A stretch of 41,677 bases of DNA, from the IMG/VR virus record IMGVR_UViG_3300043773_000457, positions 1 through 41,677 of that record; one strand, written 5' to 3'. A program made the translations under genes and the position numbers. The DNA comes from a virus. The notes beneath the pieces were generated by a model. It was given only the letters and a program-made list of their open reading frames with translations. It did no database searches and was not told the DNA's origin. This document shows, in pieces, positions 24,103 to 33,020 of this stretch. Numbering within the stretch: the stretch's first letter is position 1; the number at the start of each line of letters is the position of its first letter.

Positions 24103-24675
24103 CTATAGTACCGTATCTATGACTGTACCGACTAATCCACCAAAGAGACCTTTAAGTACATCAGCACCGACAAAACTGTCAGAAAATACTTTGGTGGTAA
24201 AATCTTCACCTAAAGCCTGAATTAAAGTTCCCGTAGATCCTTTTACATCTACCTTATTTCCTTGTATTAAAGTTCTACCAGATCCACTTTTTAATGTAAT
24301 ATTTCTTCCTGCCTTAAACATAATATCTTCATCTGCCGAAAGAATAATGTTTGCTGCCTTAATACGAACCGTGCCGTGAGTTGAAACAATATTAACATTT
24401 CCACTTAATCCGGCAATTACAATATCTTCATTCTTTCCATCACTTTTATATCCAGATATAATTTCAATACTGTAATCATTTTTGATTGAAAAGCGACCAG
24501 AGTTACTTAATGAGATAGATGATTGAGTATCTTGTGTAGCGGCATATAATTTGTAAACATCTGTTCCACTTGCTCCCATTGCTGGATTAGAAGTATCAAT
24601 CCTAAATTGAGGATTGAAGCTCATCAGTTGTCTTGCGTAAATATTTTGATCTGGTCTTTCTGCTACTGTGGGCAT
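24103..24675 (-). CDS. Separate baseplate spike/needle protein, 190 aa
   Basis: Residues 60-160 are a run of short beta strands with alternating hydrophobic residues (ISLSNSGRFSIKNDYSIEII, VNIVSTHGTVRIKAANIILS, NITLKSGSGRTLIQGN). This is like the triple-stranded beta-helix of the T4 gp5 C-terminal spike. In T4 that spike is part of gp5; here it is a separate gene right after the gp5-like hub gene, one base away. The C-terminus is hydrophobic and glycine-rich (LKGLFGGLVGTVIDTVL) and may form the tip or bind a tip protein. The assignment rests on repeat pattern and position. Confidence 0.65.
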   Translation of the reverse strand: MPTVAERPDQNIYARQLMSFNPQFRIDTSNPAMGASGTDVYKLYAATQDTQSSISLSNSGRFSIKNDYSIEIISGYKSDGKNEDIVIAGLSGNVNIVSTHGTVRIKAANIILSADEDIMFKAGRNITLKSGSGRTLIQGNKVDVKGSTGTLIQALGEDFTTKVFSDSFVGADVLKGLFGGLVGTVIDTVL

Positions 24676-24676
24676 T

Positions 24677-26656
24677 TTATGTTACACAATCTACGACTTT
24701 TTGAATTTCACCTGTGAGATTTGATGTGATATTTGATGTGAGGTTTGATGTGAAGTTTGGATCTGAAAGTATTGGACGAAGAACTGCTCCACCGCCAGTT
24801 TGAGATTTAACTGTAAGAACAGGTAGAGATTGAACTACATTATTTAGAGGTTCTACCTGATAGATAGATCCATTAACGATTTGCGTTTTATACTCATTTC
24901 CACGATTATCAACAACAATATCACCATCCTCATATCCAGAACCAGGTTGCTCCACAATCACTTTAGATACAGAATATTCTGTTATATCTGATGGAGTATA
25001 ATTCTCACCTTCAGACACAATATAAATTGATGTTACCTGACCCATATCATTAATTAATGCTCTTGCCGTAGCACCATATCCTTGTCCAGCATCATCGACA
25101 ATCTCAACAAATGGTGGGTAAGTATATCCCGATCCACCATTTGTAACCTGAACTCCAATTACACTTGCTCTTACTGTTCCGTTTGAATCTTGTGTATAAG
25201 AACCAAAGATGGGAATACCAGTCGCTCCAGTTCCAGAACTCCCTCCGCCAAATATATTGACTACAGCAACACTTGCGTTTTCAATAGCACCGGTGAAGCA
25301 TTCTGCAATTTCATTTAGATTTTGACCAACATTCTTAAGATTAATTGCTTCCATAATATTCTGATAATTTTCGGAAGCAACAAATGCTTCTCCAGCACCG
25401 ACCACCCATTCTTTTGCCATTCCTTGCAATCCACCTTTAACTTGATTGCAATCAAATGAGATACCACTTGATTGAAGAATCTCAGAAGCAGTTCTCAAAG
25501 CATTTCCAACACTAAAATCTGAGAAGAACTGTAGAAGTTTTTCCAATCCACCAAGAACTGTGGATAATCCACCTTCAATTGTATCAATAATCGTATTAAC
25601 TAAAGTCCCTATAAACTGGTCTGCGGCACAACTTACAAATCTCTCAACATTTTCTACAACAGAGTAAAGTAAATCTGAAACAATATCTTTTAAATTATCA
25701 ACAACAGTTCCTGCAACACAAGCAATTGCATCTTCTAAAAGTTTAACTGGACCAACCATCGCTTCTTGAGCAGCAACACCAGCAAGATGAGCTGCTGCAG
25801 GATTTGCTGTTGCTACTAATACTGCACCATAAACTTGTTTATAAAGTAAATCCAATCCTTTTTTCAAAAGACCTACCAATCCAGGAAATTCTTCATTACC
25901 GTTAATCAAAAAGTTAAATGACTGACCAACAAAATCATTCGCATATCTAGCAATACTATCAGCAGCCTTTCTAATTTCTTGACTTACCTTCGATAGGTAG
26001 TTCTGTGCGTCTTTTAAGAAAGTTCTTATTTTTTTCAATAAATTTTTAACTTCATTTTTGATTCCCAGAATCGCATCATTTTCAGGACTTGCTAGAGTTA
26101 CTCTTTCACCATTTGCCTGACTATCTGCTGGATTTTCTGGGTCTTTTAATTTTGCAAGTTCTGGAGGAAGATTTGGTGGAGTTTCTGCAGAGTTTTTTGT
26201 CTGCTCACTATTTTCACTTGATTTTAATGTTGCAGACTGTTTTGGCATATAATCAGTATTTCCAGTAAAAGGAACAAATGGATTACTATAAGGTAATTTT
26301 GAAACCTCTGATGTTCTACCAAATGCACCCATAATTACAGGAATTTGAGCATTATCACCATCAAGAAAAAATCCAAAAACTACATCGGATGGTTGCAATT
26401 GAACTCCAGTAGAGCAATTTGCTGCTCCAGTTCCTGCAGTTGTTGGTAATAAAACTTGTGCCCAAGGCAAATCTTCATTCGAAAGATCGGCAACATTATA
26501 AGGATGATATCCAATGATTCTTACCTTATATCTGTATGACCAACCACCACCTTCTGCTTGAGATTTCCAGGCATCAATAGGAGCAATTTGTCCAATCCAC
26601 CAACGGAAACCATCTCTCCCTAAAAAGTTACTTTTGAGTAATGACTCGTCAATCAT
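24677..26656 (-). CDS. gp5: Baseplate hub protein gp5-like, without lysozyme domain
   Basis: The N-terminal 120 residues match the T4 gp5 OB-fold: WWIGQIAPIDAW..., VRIIGYHPYN, LPWAQVLLP, VVFGFFLDGDNAQIPVIMGAFG. After a Pro/Glu linker comes a long helical region (residues 190-470), and then GSGYTYPP / GSGYEDGDIVV beta modules. The lysozyme domain of T4 gp5 is absent; cell-wall enzymes are found in the protein at 28000-29766 and the spike in the next gene. It is directly adjacent to the gp27-like gene, whose trimer binds gp5 in T4. Expected role: central hub plug and membrane-penetrating complex. Confidence 0.75.
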   Translation of the reverse strand: MIDESLLKSNFLGRDGFRWWIGQIAPIDAWKSQAEGGGWSYRYKVRIIGYHPYNVADLSNEDLPWAQVLLPTTAGTGAANCSTGVQLQPSDVVFGFFLDGDNAQIPVIMGAFGRTSEVSKLPYSNPFVPFTGNTDYMPKQSATLKSSENSEQTKNSAETPPNLPPELAKLKDPENPADSQANGERVTLASPENDAILGIKNEVKNLLKKIRTFLKDAQNYLSKVSQEIRKAADSIARYANDFVGQSFNFLINGNEEFPGLVGLLKKGLDLLYKQVYGAVLVATANPAAAHLAGVAAQEAMVGPVKLLEDAIACVAGTVVDNLKDIVSDLLYSVVENVERFVSCAADQFIGTLVNTIIDTIEGGLSTVLGGLEKLLQFFSDFSVGNALRTASEILQSSGISFDCNQVKGGLQGMAKEWVVGAGEAFVASENYQNIMEAINLKNVGQNLNEIAECFTGAIENASVAVVNIFGGGSSGTGATGIPIFGSYTQDSNGTVRASVIGVQVTNGGSGYTYPPFVEIVDDAGQGYGATARALINDMGQVTSIYIVSEGENYTPSDITEYSVSKVIVEQPGSGYEDGDIVVDNRGNEYKTQIVNGSIYQVEPLNNVVQSLPVLTVKSQTGGGAVLRPILSDPNFTSNLTSNITSNLTGEIQKVVDCVT

Positions 26657-28000
26657 TTATCCTTTCCTTTCCTCTTTATTGATTCCAAAGGTATCTCTTA
26701 CAAGTTTCATTGAGGTATATGAACTTTGTGCATCAAAATGATGGCATAACTCCTTAATCATATATAGACCACTTGTTTCGGTGTCATATTCTTTCGCGTC
26801 AGATTGAGAAATTTTTGGAAACTTACATTCAATAACATCACCTGCTCTTAAATTAGTATTCGAAGGGACTATGACACTCAGAGTTTGCGTAAAAAGAATA
26901 TTATATCTCATCAATGATTGTGATTGATATAATTTCGGATCAGAGTTTAGTTCTCTTGAAGCATTCTTTTCCATCGTTCCAATATCAAGAACTGCAGTAA
27001 TAATTCTTGTAGGAACATCTCCTAAAGTTAAATCTGAACCTTCAGATACTTTTGGTAATTTAAGGTCACTTCCAAGATTTTTTGCCTTTCCAGAATAATC
27101 TTTAAGTTTAAATAACCCTTCCTCATACTTTGAAAATGAGAAGTTTAAAGGATTAAAGAACATACGATGACTTGCATATGTTCCCAGTTTAAGTTTCTCG
27201 ATTAAGTTTTGATTCTTATCAGCGATGTAGTTTAAAATTTTAAAATCATTATTGACTTTTTTGTCCTCATTATCATAACTGGTGGTTGTTTGACTATAGA
27301 TATATGTTGCCTTTGCCTTTTGTAAAATCAAATTATCAATTGATCTAAATTGAAATCCATCTTTCGTTTGATAAAAGACAAATCCAGCAGTTCCATCTCC
27401 AGAAGTTACTGGAACTCCTTTGGATGCTAACCAAACCAAAACAGTAAATGGTTTTCTCATATTACCAATAAAACCATACTTATTTGAAGTTTGGTCTATC
27501 GTTCCAATTTTATTTACTTTTAAATTTTCCTTTAGGATTTTAGTAACAGATTGATCAATTGAAAGTCCAGTAGGAAATTTTCCCATCACCCTGGTCGTTT
27601 CGTTTGTGATTGCTTCTCTTGAAACAAGATTTAATGTAAAACTTTCTTTGTTTGTTTCAGAGATTACATCAGTGATACTTGAAACATAAAGATAATCATT
27701 TGGATTTTTGGAGAAATCAAGTCCAGGATTTGTTGTAGAGTTTCCTGCAATTTTCATAGAAATTCTTTCACCACCCCTTAAAGGTAATCCATTATAAATT
27801 GATTGTTTTTCTCCATCAATATTATTTGCAGAAGGAATTGTATTTCCTGTATTAACTACTCTTATCTTCGCTGTAATTGTGGGGGAAAAAATATCTTCAT
27901 AATAATCAATAGCGATTGTGCCAGTAGAAATATCAACCGTCCTTTTTTGGTCGTTTGACTGTATAATTAACTCTTCATATATCGACTTTACTAGTGACAT
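26657..28000 (-). CDS. gp27: Baseplate hub protein gp27-like, 447 aa
   Basis: The protein has the beta-rich layout of T4-like hub ring proteins: an N-terminal domain with TGTIAIDYYEDIFSPTITAK, a middle domain (NKYGFIGNMRKPFTVLVWLASK) and a C-terminal domain ending LRAGDVIECKFPKI...GLYMIKELCHHFD. These are features of gp27/gpD-type hubs that join the tail tube to the spike. The gene lies between the tail lysin and gp5, as expected. Its ATG at 28000 overlaps the previous stop (TAATG). Length is somewhat greater than T4 gp27 (391 residues). The name rests on context and pattern, not alignment. Confidence 0.7.
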   Translation of the reverse strand: MSLVKSIYEELIIQSNDQKRTVDISTGTIAIDYYEDIFSPTITAKIRVVNTGNTIPSANNIDGEKQSIYNGLPLRGGERISMKIAGNSTTNPGLDFSKNPNDYLYVSSITDVISETNKESFTLNLVSREAITNETTRVMGKFPTGLSIDQSVTKILKENLKVNKIGTIDQTSNKYGFIGNMRKPFTVLVWLASKGVPVTSGDGTAGFVFYQTKDGFQFRSIDNLILQKAKATYIYSQTTTSYDNEDKKVNNDFKILNYIADKNQNLIEKLKLGTYASHRMFFNPLNFSFSKYEEGLFKLKDYSGKAKNLGSDLKLPKVSEGSDLTLGDVPTRIITAVLDIGTMEKNASRELNSDPKLYQSQSLMRYNILFTQTLSVIVPSNTNLRAGDVIECKFPKISQSDAKEYDTETSGLYMIKELCHHFDAQSSYTSMKLVRDTFGINKEERKG

Positions 28001-29766
28001 TATAGGTAAGATAAATCTATTAGAAGTTTTTTCTGGATAAACTTATTTAACATATTAAATTCATTGATATCTGATTTAATATTTGAATAATACCCGCCTG
28101 AAGGTGCTGGAGGAGCAACTGGTTTATTATCATCAATTAGATAAATCTGAGGTCCTTTTCTTTCTCTTTTTAAATTTTGTGATGCTACTCTACGCTGTGT
28201 TGCAGATATTTTTGCTCCAAAAGGTGCTTTTGGGTCAAACCCATATTCAATTGGATCGATAACATTATTTCTTGTATAACCAACTTCACCGATACGGGGA
28301 GAAACTTCCCAGTGAAGATGAGGTCCAGTGCTCCGCCCAGTAGATCCAACATATCCAAGCACAGTCCCTGCCGAAACAGTTTGTCCCTTTTTGAATTTGG
28401 GCATTTCACGAAGGTGTCCATAAAAATGCTCTATACCATTTGTATCAACAAAAGTTATATAATAACCGTATCCGCCTTCATAACCAACACTAGTAATTAC
28501 TGCATCAGTAAATGCATATACCGGTGTTCCAGAGGCAATTGGAATATCTCTACCAGCGTGAACTCTTCCCCTACTTCTAGAGTATCCTGCTCTTTCCCCC
28601 AATCTAAATCCAAGTTTTGAAAGGTCAAGTTTAGATTGTGGTGCTGGAGTAGGTGGTGTTTTTGCTACTGGTGCTCTTAATTCTCCTAATGGAGCATTCT
28701 TTGCCTGATACATTATTGAAATTTCTTTCTGAGAATACTTGGAATATTTCGACCAAGCACCAGGTCCTTGAGTTTTTAACAATCCAATTGCAAGCAAATC
28801 TTGATTATTCTGATCAAACCTATCACTATCTTTTAAACCAGCGGATCTTTGTGCTGTTGGAAGAGAACCTGGAACAATTTGATATCTTCCTGCAGCCCAT
28901 AAAGTTTTTTTATTATTTTGATAATCTTTAACTTCACCAATAGTCATATCAGTAAGATTTTTCCCAAGCCATTTTTTAGAACCACCAGGTCTATCGCCTG
29001 CTGTACCATTATTCATAGCATTATAATCACCACCACTTTCCGGTCCTGCTATAATATCAAGTGCTTGCTTATGAATTGGATTTAGTTGTCCAGACTCGCC
29101 TGGAACTCTAGTTTCTGGATATGCACCTTCGTCTTGAGAAGGAGTTCCTAAAGGAGTAGTAAGATATGGTGCTGTTATAAGTTTAAATCCTTCTTCGATT
29201 TGAGAACCCATATCTCCAAGAGTTAATGCTAAATCACCAAATGCCGTCTCAAGACGATTTGAAGAATCTGTAAAGTCTAAACTAGTTACATTCTTCCAAA
29301 CAGCATCCAAAACAGTTCCAAATCCAGTAAATAATTTTATAGTATTTGATAAAAATCCAGAGATAATTTGTCCAGTTTTAGTAAGTCTTGATATAAATTC
29401 TCTACCTAACTGTATCCAGGTTGGTAAATTTGAAAGTATCCATCCTGCTCCAAGATACCCAACAAATCCCAAAATTCTTTGAAGGAATGATCCACCAACC
29501 GATTGAATCATTCTAAATGGACCACCAGGTCTAACCGATAAGTTAGATGCTTCTAACTGACTTTCTTGGTCTGCTCTTCTCTCACTCTCAACTCTTCTAT
29601 ATCTTAAAATATTTTTAGTTGCAAAAGACTCTCTTTTTACTTTTGTCCTATTAATAAGAATATTGGATATATTTTTTACCGATTGATTAGCACCAGAAAG
29701 TTCTTTTCTGGTTAAGAAAACTGAAGATGAAACTCTTTCTAGGTTTAGTGGCGATTTTACTACCAT
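28000..29766 (-). CDS. Two-domain tail lysin (lysozyme-like plus M23 peptidase), 588 aa
   Basis: Residues 1-200 are basic and helical with hydrophobic segments (FLQRILGFVGYLGAGWIL), like a tape-measure end. Residues 230-345 form a lysozyme/transglycosylase-like domain (AGPESGGDYNAMNNG with candidate Glu243; AGRYQIVPGS; LKDSDRFDQNNQDLLAIGLL), comparable to lambda-type endolysin. Residues 385-510 are an M23 metallopeptidase: HAGRD (His403, Asp407), YGHL (His451) and PHLHW (His483, His485) supply the zinc and catalytic ligands. Together they can cut both sugar and peptide bonds of peptidoglycan during DNA injection. The gene lies between the tape-measure-like and gp27-like genes, so the protein probably sits inside or at the tail tip. 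Confidence 0.85.
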   Translation of the reverse strand: MVVKSPLNLERVSSSVFLTRKELSGANQSVKNISNILINRTKVKRESFATKNILRYRRVESERRADQESQLEASNLSVRPGGPFRMIQSVGGSFLQRILGFVGYLGAGWILSNLPTWIQLGREFISRLTKTGQIISGFLSNTIKLFTGFGTVLDAVWKNVTSLDFTDSSNRLETAFGDLALTLGDMGSQIEEGFKLITAPYLTTPLGTPSQDEGAYPETRVPGESGQLNPIHKQALDIIAGPESGGDYNAMNNGTAGDRPGGSKKWLGKNLTDMTIGEVKDYQNNKKTLWAAGRYQIVPGSLPTAQRSAGLKDSDRFDQNNQDLLAIGLLKTQGPGAWSKYSKYSQKEISIMYQAKNAPLGELRAPVAKTPPTPAPQSKLDLSKLGFRLGERAGYSRSRGRVHAGRDIPIASGTPVYAFTDAVITSVGYEGGYGYYITFVDTNGIEHFYGHLREMPKFKKGQTVSAGTVLGYVGSTGRSTGPHLHWEVSPRIGEVGYTRNNVIDPIEYGFDPKAPFGAKISATQRRVASQNLKRERKGPQIYLIDDNKPVAPPAPSGGYYSNIKSDINEFNMLNKFIQKKLLIDLSYL

Positions 29767-29767
29767 C

Positions 29768-31291
29768 TTATGTTACCACATTATAGCACATTTGAGAATA
29801 TAATGTATAAAAATTATCCGAATTTGCTGATGGGATTAAAGGAATATCAGTAAGAGGTCCAGATGTAGCAGTTCCTCTTCCAGATTGATTACCAGAACTT
29901 GTCGATGCTACCACAACTGTTGGTTGTGGTTCTGGTAATGTTCCAATATTGAAAGATTGTCTTTGTGAAGTTTGAACTTGTGCTGGAGAAGATGCTGTGC
30001 TAGGTGTGGGTGGATTACTTGTCGATTGGTTACCCAAATCAGAAAATGGTTTTAATGAATCTTGAAGATTCATATCAAATATTGGTGGTGCCGAAGGTTC
30101 TGCAACTTTTGGTAGTTTTGGACTTAGTGCAGATGTTTGTGGTTTCACCTCGGGCATTTTTACTTTACCTTCCATTCCAGACAAACCATATGCAGCCCTT
30201 CCTGCGATAGCTGCCCACCCAAGTGGTCCGGGAAGAGCTCCAGCAGCACTTAGTCCAGCCGCAAAATAATCACCTTTTTTATAATCCAGATATGATGCCG
30301 TTGCAGCAAGAGGAATATTTATGAAAGGCATTACCTTACCGACACTTTTAAATATCCCCCTCCCAAAACCACCAAGACCTTTTAATGACTGCGTAAAGAA
30401 ATTAGCACCTCTTTCAGATAAGACTTTTCCACCAGTTCCAGTAATCGGAACTTTTGTTGATGGAACTGCAGAAGGAGGGGAAACATTTCTTCTTCCTGCT
30501 ATCTTTGCTGCTAATACTGCACCACCAGCAGCAGCAAGTTTAAATGGAGCCTTAATTAAAGAAAATGTTAATTTAGAAATTCTTGCAGTAATTCCAGTAA
30601 CCGTTCTTAGAATTAGTCCAAATCCACCATTTATCAGGAACAAACCTCCAGCAGCAATTGCTAGATTTTTAATAACTGCATTTTTAATTTCCTCTAACTT
30701 CTTACCATTTCCTTCAGTAAATGCTTTTAAAGTTTCTATTCCTTGATTTGTTAACCACCCAACAAATAGAATTTTAATAGCATTAAACACTCCACCAAAA
30801 GTATCACTTATTTTCTCTTGTAACTTTGCAATTGGTACTGCTAATGCTGAAGTAATCTTTTGCTCTAAAAGATTTTCTCTACCCGACCTAATTTGTCTCT
30901 CAGCATTTCTTCTTTCAGTTTCTTGCTCAGTTCTAATCTGAGTTTGTTCTACTACACTATCCGCTTGTATAAGTCTGGAAATAGTGGCTAACCCAGCAGT
31001 TAATCCAGCGACTTCTATACGAAGATTATTAATTTGATTTTGAAGAGATGTAATGCTTTCTTGCGTGTTTACTTGCTGTTGGACAACAAGAGTACCATCA
31101 TCTTTTTTTACTTGCTGTTGAGCAACAAGAACACTCTCATCTCTTTTTACTAATGCTCCACCACGAGCAAATACTTTTGATGGAACAATCGTTCTTCTAA
31201 AAAGTGCCTTACGAACCTCTGAAGACAGCGGAGATCCTGTTACGGGGTCAACCCCGCTCTGGGCAATTGCTACAGGATCCATTTCAGCCAT
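29768..31291 (-). CDS. Tape-measure-like tail protein, about 507 aa
   Basis: The N-terminal third has a predicted coiled coil rich in Gln and Glu (QQQVNTQESITSLQNQINNL, later TEQETERRNAERQ). The middle has several hydrophobic Gly/Ala segments (FVGWLTNQG, AIAAGGLFLINGGFGLIL, AAGGAVLAAKIAG), and the end is Pro/Ser/Thr-rich. This is the usual architecture of tape-measure proteins, which set tail length and may form the DNA channel. It follows gp26 and the gp51-position ORF, the place of T4 gp28/gp29. The start is taken as the ATG at 31291 (MAEMDPVAIAQ); a GTG at 31297 would add two residues. Assignment is inferred, since no sequence match to gp29 is visible. Confidence 0.6.
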   Translation of the reverse strand: MAEMDPVAIAQSGVDPVTGSPLSSEVRKALFRRTIVPSKVFARGGALVKRDESVLVAQQQVKKDDGTLVVQQQVNTQESITSLQNQINNLRIEVAGLTAGLATISRLIQADSVVEQTQIRTEQETERRNAERQIRSGRENLLEQKITSALAVPIAKLQEKISDTFGGVFNAIKILFVGWLTNQGIETLKAFTEGNGKKLEEIKNAVIKNLAIAAGGLFLINGGFGLILRTVTGITARISKLTFSLIKAPFKLAAAGGAVLAAKIAGRRNVSPPSAVPSTKVPITGTGGKVLSERGANFFTQSLKGLGGFGRGIFKSVGKVMPFINIPLAATASYLDYKKGDYFAAGLSAAGALPGPLGWAAIAGRAAYGLSGMEGKVKMPEVKPQTSALSPKLPKVAEPSAPPIFDMNLQDSLKPFSDLGNQSTSNPPTPSTASSPAQVQTSQRQSFNIGTLPEPQPTVVVASTSSGNQSGRGTATSGPLTDIPLIPSANSDNFYTLYSQMCYNVVT

Positions 31292-31457
31292 TAGCACTAT
31301 TCTTCAGATTTTCTTCTTCAATGTATTGTTGGAGTAACCCAACATAGATTTCCCGTTCCCAGGGAATCATATTCTCTAACTCTGTCAAAGAGTATTTATG
31401 ATGCTGAACAAGAGCAAAATTAGTCTTATAGTATGACGCAAGATCTTCGTGCGCCAT
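31284..31457 (-). CDS. Small ORF in gp51 position, likely made as gp26 frameshift extension
   Basis: The 57-residue product is MAHEDLASYYKTNFALVQHH followed by KYSLTELENMIPWEREIYVG and an acidic helix. IPWEREIYV resembles the aromatic motif of the C-terminal part of tail assembly chaperones. No Shine-Dalgarno sequence precedes the ATG at 31457. Its frame is -1 relative to gp26 and is entered by a slip at T TTT TTC (31466-31472). It may therefore be translated as gp26-fusion, alone by re-initiation after the nearby gp26 stop, or both. By position it corresponds to T4 gp51, a baseplate hub assembly catalyst, but it is far shorter. Confidence 0.7.
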   Translation of the reverse strand: MAHEDLASYYKTNFALVQHHKYSLTELENMIPWEREIYVGLLQQYIEEENLKNSANG

Positions 31458-31459
31458 CG

Positions 31460-32179
31460 CTAGGCGAAAAAAGATGTTAATCCCTCCAGAATAACTTCAC
31501 TTTCAACTCCAGTATTTGGATTTTTAATTTTGAGTGTATGAGAAAGTTTGGGCATAGTCTCAAAGAATCTTTCGATATCTTTAAATTGCTTCGAACTCAG
31601 CTGCTCAAGAAATTCATTCATTTCCTTTTTCGTCACATCAGCTGCCGTCCAAGATTCTTCTTCACTATAAATTTGTTCAATACAAGAAGAAATCATATCA
31701 AAAGTATCATCAACACTTACATCCATTTCATTAGCAAAGTTATTTTTAATAAACTCTTGCATCGATGGATACTTCATTCTCATAGTTAGAGAATCATCCA
31801 ATTTAATATCACGAGAATGTTCTTTACTTACCTGAACTTGAATATCGTCCAAATTTATAGAAGCCGGGACTTGTGTTGTCCCATCATCTGGACAAGTAAT
31901 TAAAACATCCACATCTTCACCAACAGACTTTCCACGAATATTGAGGAAAAGATATTCGATATCAAAAGTTGCTAGTTGATCGATTTTAATTCCTTTAGTG
32001 AGAACACAATTACCAATTACTGTCTTAACTGCTTCAGCAATTTGCTTTGGATCTTCACTCTCCATAGCAATAATCAGAATTTTTTCTTCTTTAACTAAAA
32101 ATGGTCTGTATTTTATTTTCTTTTTTAATGAAGGAATTTCCAACTCATATGTCGGCGTTGCAATTGTAGGTAAAGGCAT
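31460..32179 (-). CDS. gp26: Baseplate hub assembly protein gp26, 239 aa
   Basis: The protein begins MPLPTIATPTYELEIPSLKK and has KYRPFLVKEEKILIIAMES and TCPDD segments typical of the T4 gp26 baseplate family (PF12322). gp26 is needed for hub assembly and behaves like a tail assembly chaperone for the tape measure. The C-terminus ends ...ILEGLTSFFA, and the codons TCT TTT TTC contain a canonical slippery heptamer just before the TAG, predicting a -1 frameshift into the next ORF. A late motif CTAAATAA lies at 32204-32211 and AGG upstream of the ATG. It sits between gp54 and the tape-measure gene. Confidence 0.8.
   Translation of the reverse strand: MPLPTIATPTYELEIPSLKKKIKYRPFLVKEEKILIIAMESEDPKQIAEAVKTVIGNCVLTKGIKIDQLATFDIEYLFLNIRGKSVGEDVDVLITCPDDGTTQVPASINLDDIQVQVSKEHSRDIKLDDSLTMRMKYPSMQEFIKNNFANEMDVSVDDTFDMISSCIEQIYSEEESWTAADVTKKEMNEFLEQLSSKQFKDIERFFETMPKLSHTLKIKNPNTGVESEVILEGLTSFFA
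31466..31472 (-). promoter_or_regulatory. Programmed -1 frameshift site candidate (T TTT TTC)
   Basis: On the minus strand six T followed by C lie in the X XXY YYZ phase of gp26 (TC[T TTT TTC] GCC TAG). A -1 slip continues as CGC CTA GCG ATG GCG CAC, which is the frame of the next ORF. The gp26 stop comes only one codon after the heptamer. A strong downstream stem is not obvious; only 4-bp stems such as CGCC/GGCG are seen. Confidence 0.7.
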
Positions 32180-32203
32180 AATGACCTATAGATTTCAGTA
32201 AAA

Positions 32204-32211
32204 TTATTTAG
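32204..32211 (-). promoter_or_regulatory. Late promoter motif (CTAAATAA)
   Basis: The minus strand reads CTAAATAA 25-32 nt upstream of gp26, over the stop codon of gp54. It has the CTAAATA form also seen at the gp4/gp54 divergent region. Confidence 0.5.
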
Positions 32212-33020
32212 TTGATTATCGGTTGCCCAGAACCATTAAAAAATCTTCTATTCACTTCAGCACTAGTTCTTGTATCAATACTTGAATCATAAAAAACAAC
32301 ACCACTTTGACCACGAACTGGTACTAAAGTTCTTTGAGTAGTTGTTGGTTCGGTTGGTTCCTTATTATTAGAATTTCCCAGATATTGATTAATACTCAAA
32401 GATTTACCAGCAATGTAGCGATCGTATTGAAATGTTGCAGACATTTTTAAGGTATCAGAAGCAACATAACTTACTGGAATTGAACTAATAGTTGATGGAA
32501 ATAGTCCAATAAAATTATATTCAATTTCTTGTTTGTAGTCTCTATCAAATTTAATAATTCTAGTTGCATTTGACTTATAGTATGCTGGATATTGCATCCT
32601 AGAAAAGTAACCTTGATTATTCTGACTGATTGAAGAATTTTCTCCATCTAATCCTTGTTGGTTGAAAGATCCACTTGCAATAAACTCCATCCAACTCTCA
32701 ATAAATTTTAGAGATTTATAATTTTTATCAATATAAAAATCTAAAGTAATTGTATCGTATAATCTTGTATGGGCAAATTTTTCCTGCACGCCCATAAAAT
32801 TTCCAGATATAGTGTTAGTTGCAAGATTTGATGTTGGCAAAATTGCAGAATAACATAACAATCCAGCATCACCTACAACAAATCTAGATGTAACTCCTCT
32901 CTTACGAAGATAATCTTTTAATTGATCTGGTAATCCACCAAACTGAACTTCATAGTGCGAAGATTGGGCAAGATTTGTTAATAGTGGTTTTATATCAGAT
33001 ATTCTGCGCTTAATAGCCAC
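32208..33020 (-). CDS. gp54: Baseplate-tail tube initiator gp54, 270 aa
   Basis: The fold pattern matches T4 gp54: GLLCYSAILPTSNLATNTIS followed by TRLYDTITLDFYIDKNYKS and IESWMEFI corresponds to the T4 segment GLMIYSVKMPENRL...LVISFRMD...MQDWV, and FIGLFPSTISSIPVSYVASD corresponds to its later strand. gp54 polymerises on the baseplate and starts the tail tube. The start codon is GTG (33018-33020) with AAGG about 10 nt upstream. It is transcribed away from gp4, starting from CTAAATAC at 33053-33060, and heads the hub operon that continues through gp26 to gp5. Confidence 0.8.
   Translation of the reverse strand: MAIKRRISDIKPLLTNLAQSSHYEVQFGGLPDQLKDYLRKRGVTSRFVVGDAGLLCYSAILPTSNLATNTISGNFMGVQEKFAHTRLYDTITLDFYIDKNYKSLKFIESWMEFIASGSFNQQGLDGENSSISQNNQGYFSRMQYPAYYKSNATRIIKFDRDYKQEIEYNFIGLFPSTISSIPVSYVASDTLKMSATFQYDRYIAGKSLSINQYLGNSNNKEPTEPTTTQRTLVPVRGQSGVVFYDSSIDTRTSAEVNRRFFNGSGQPIIN

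Noticed and set aside
30321-30746. Plus-strand 141-residue ORF opposite the tape-measure-like gene
   Set aside because: It is Pro/Leu-rich antisense of a Gly/Ala-rich coding region, with no supporting signals.
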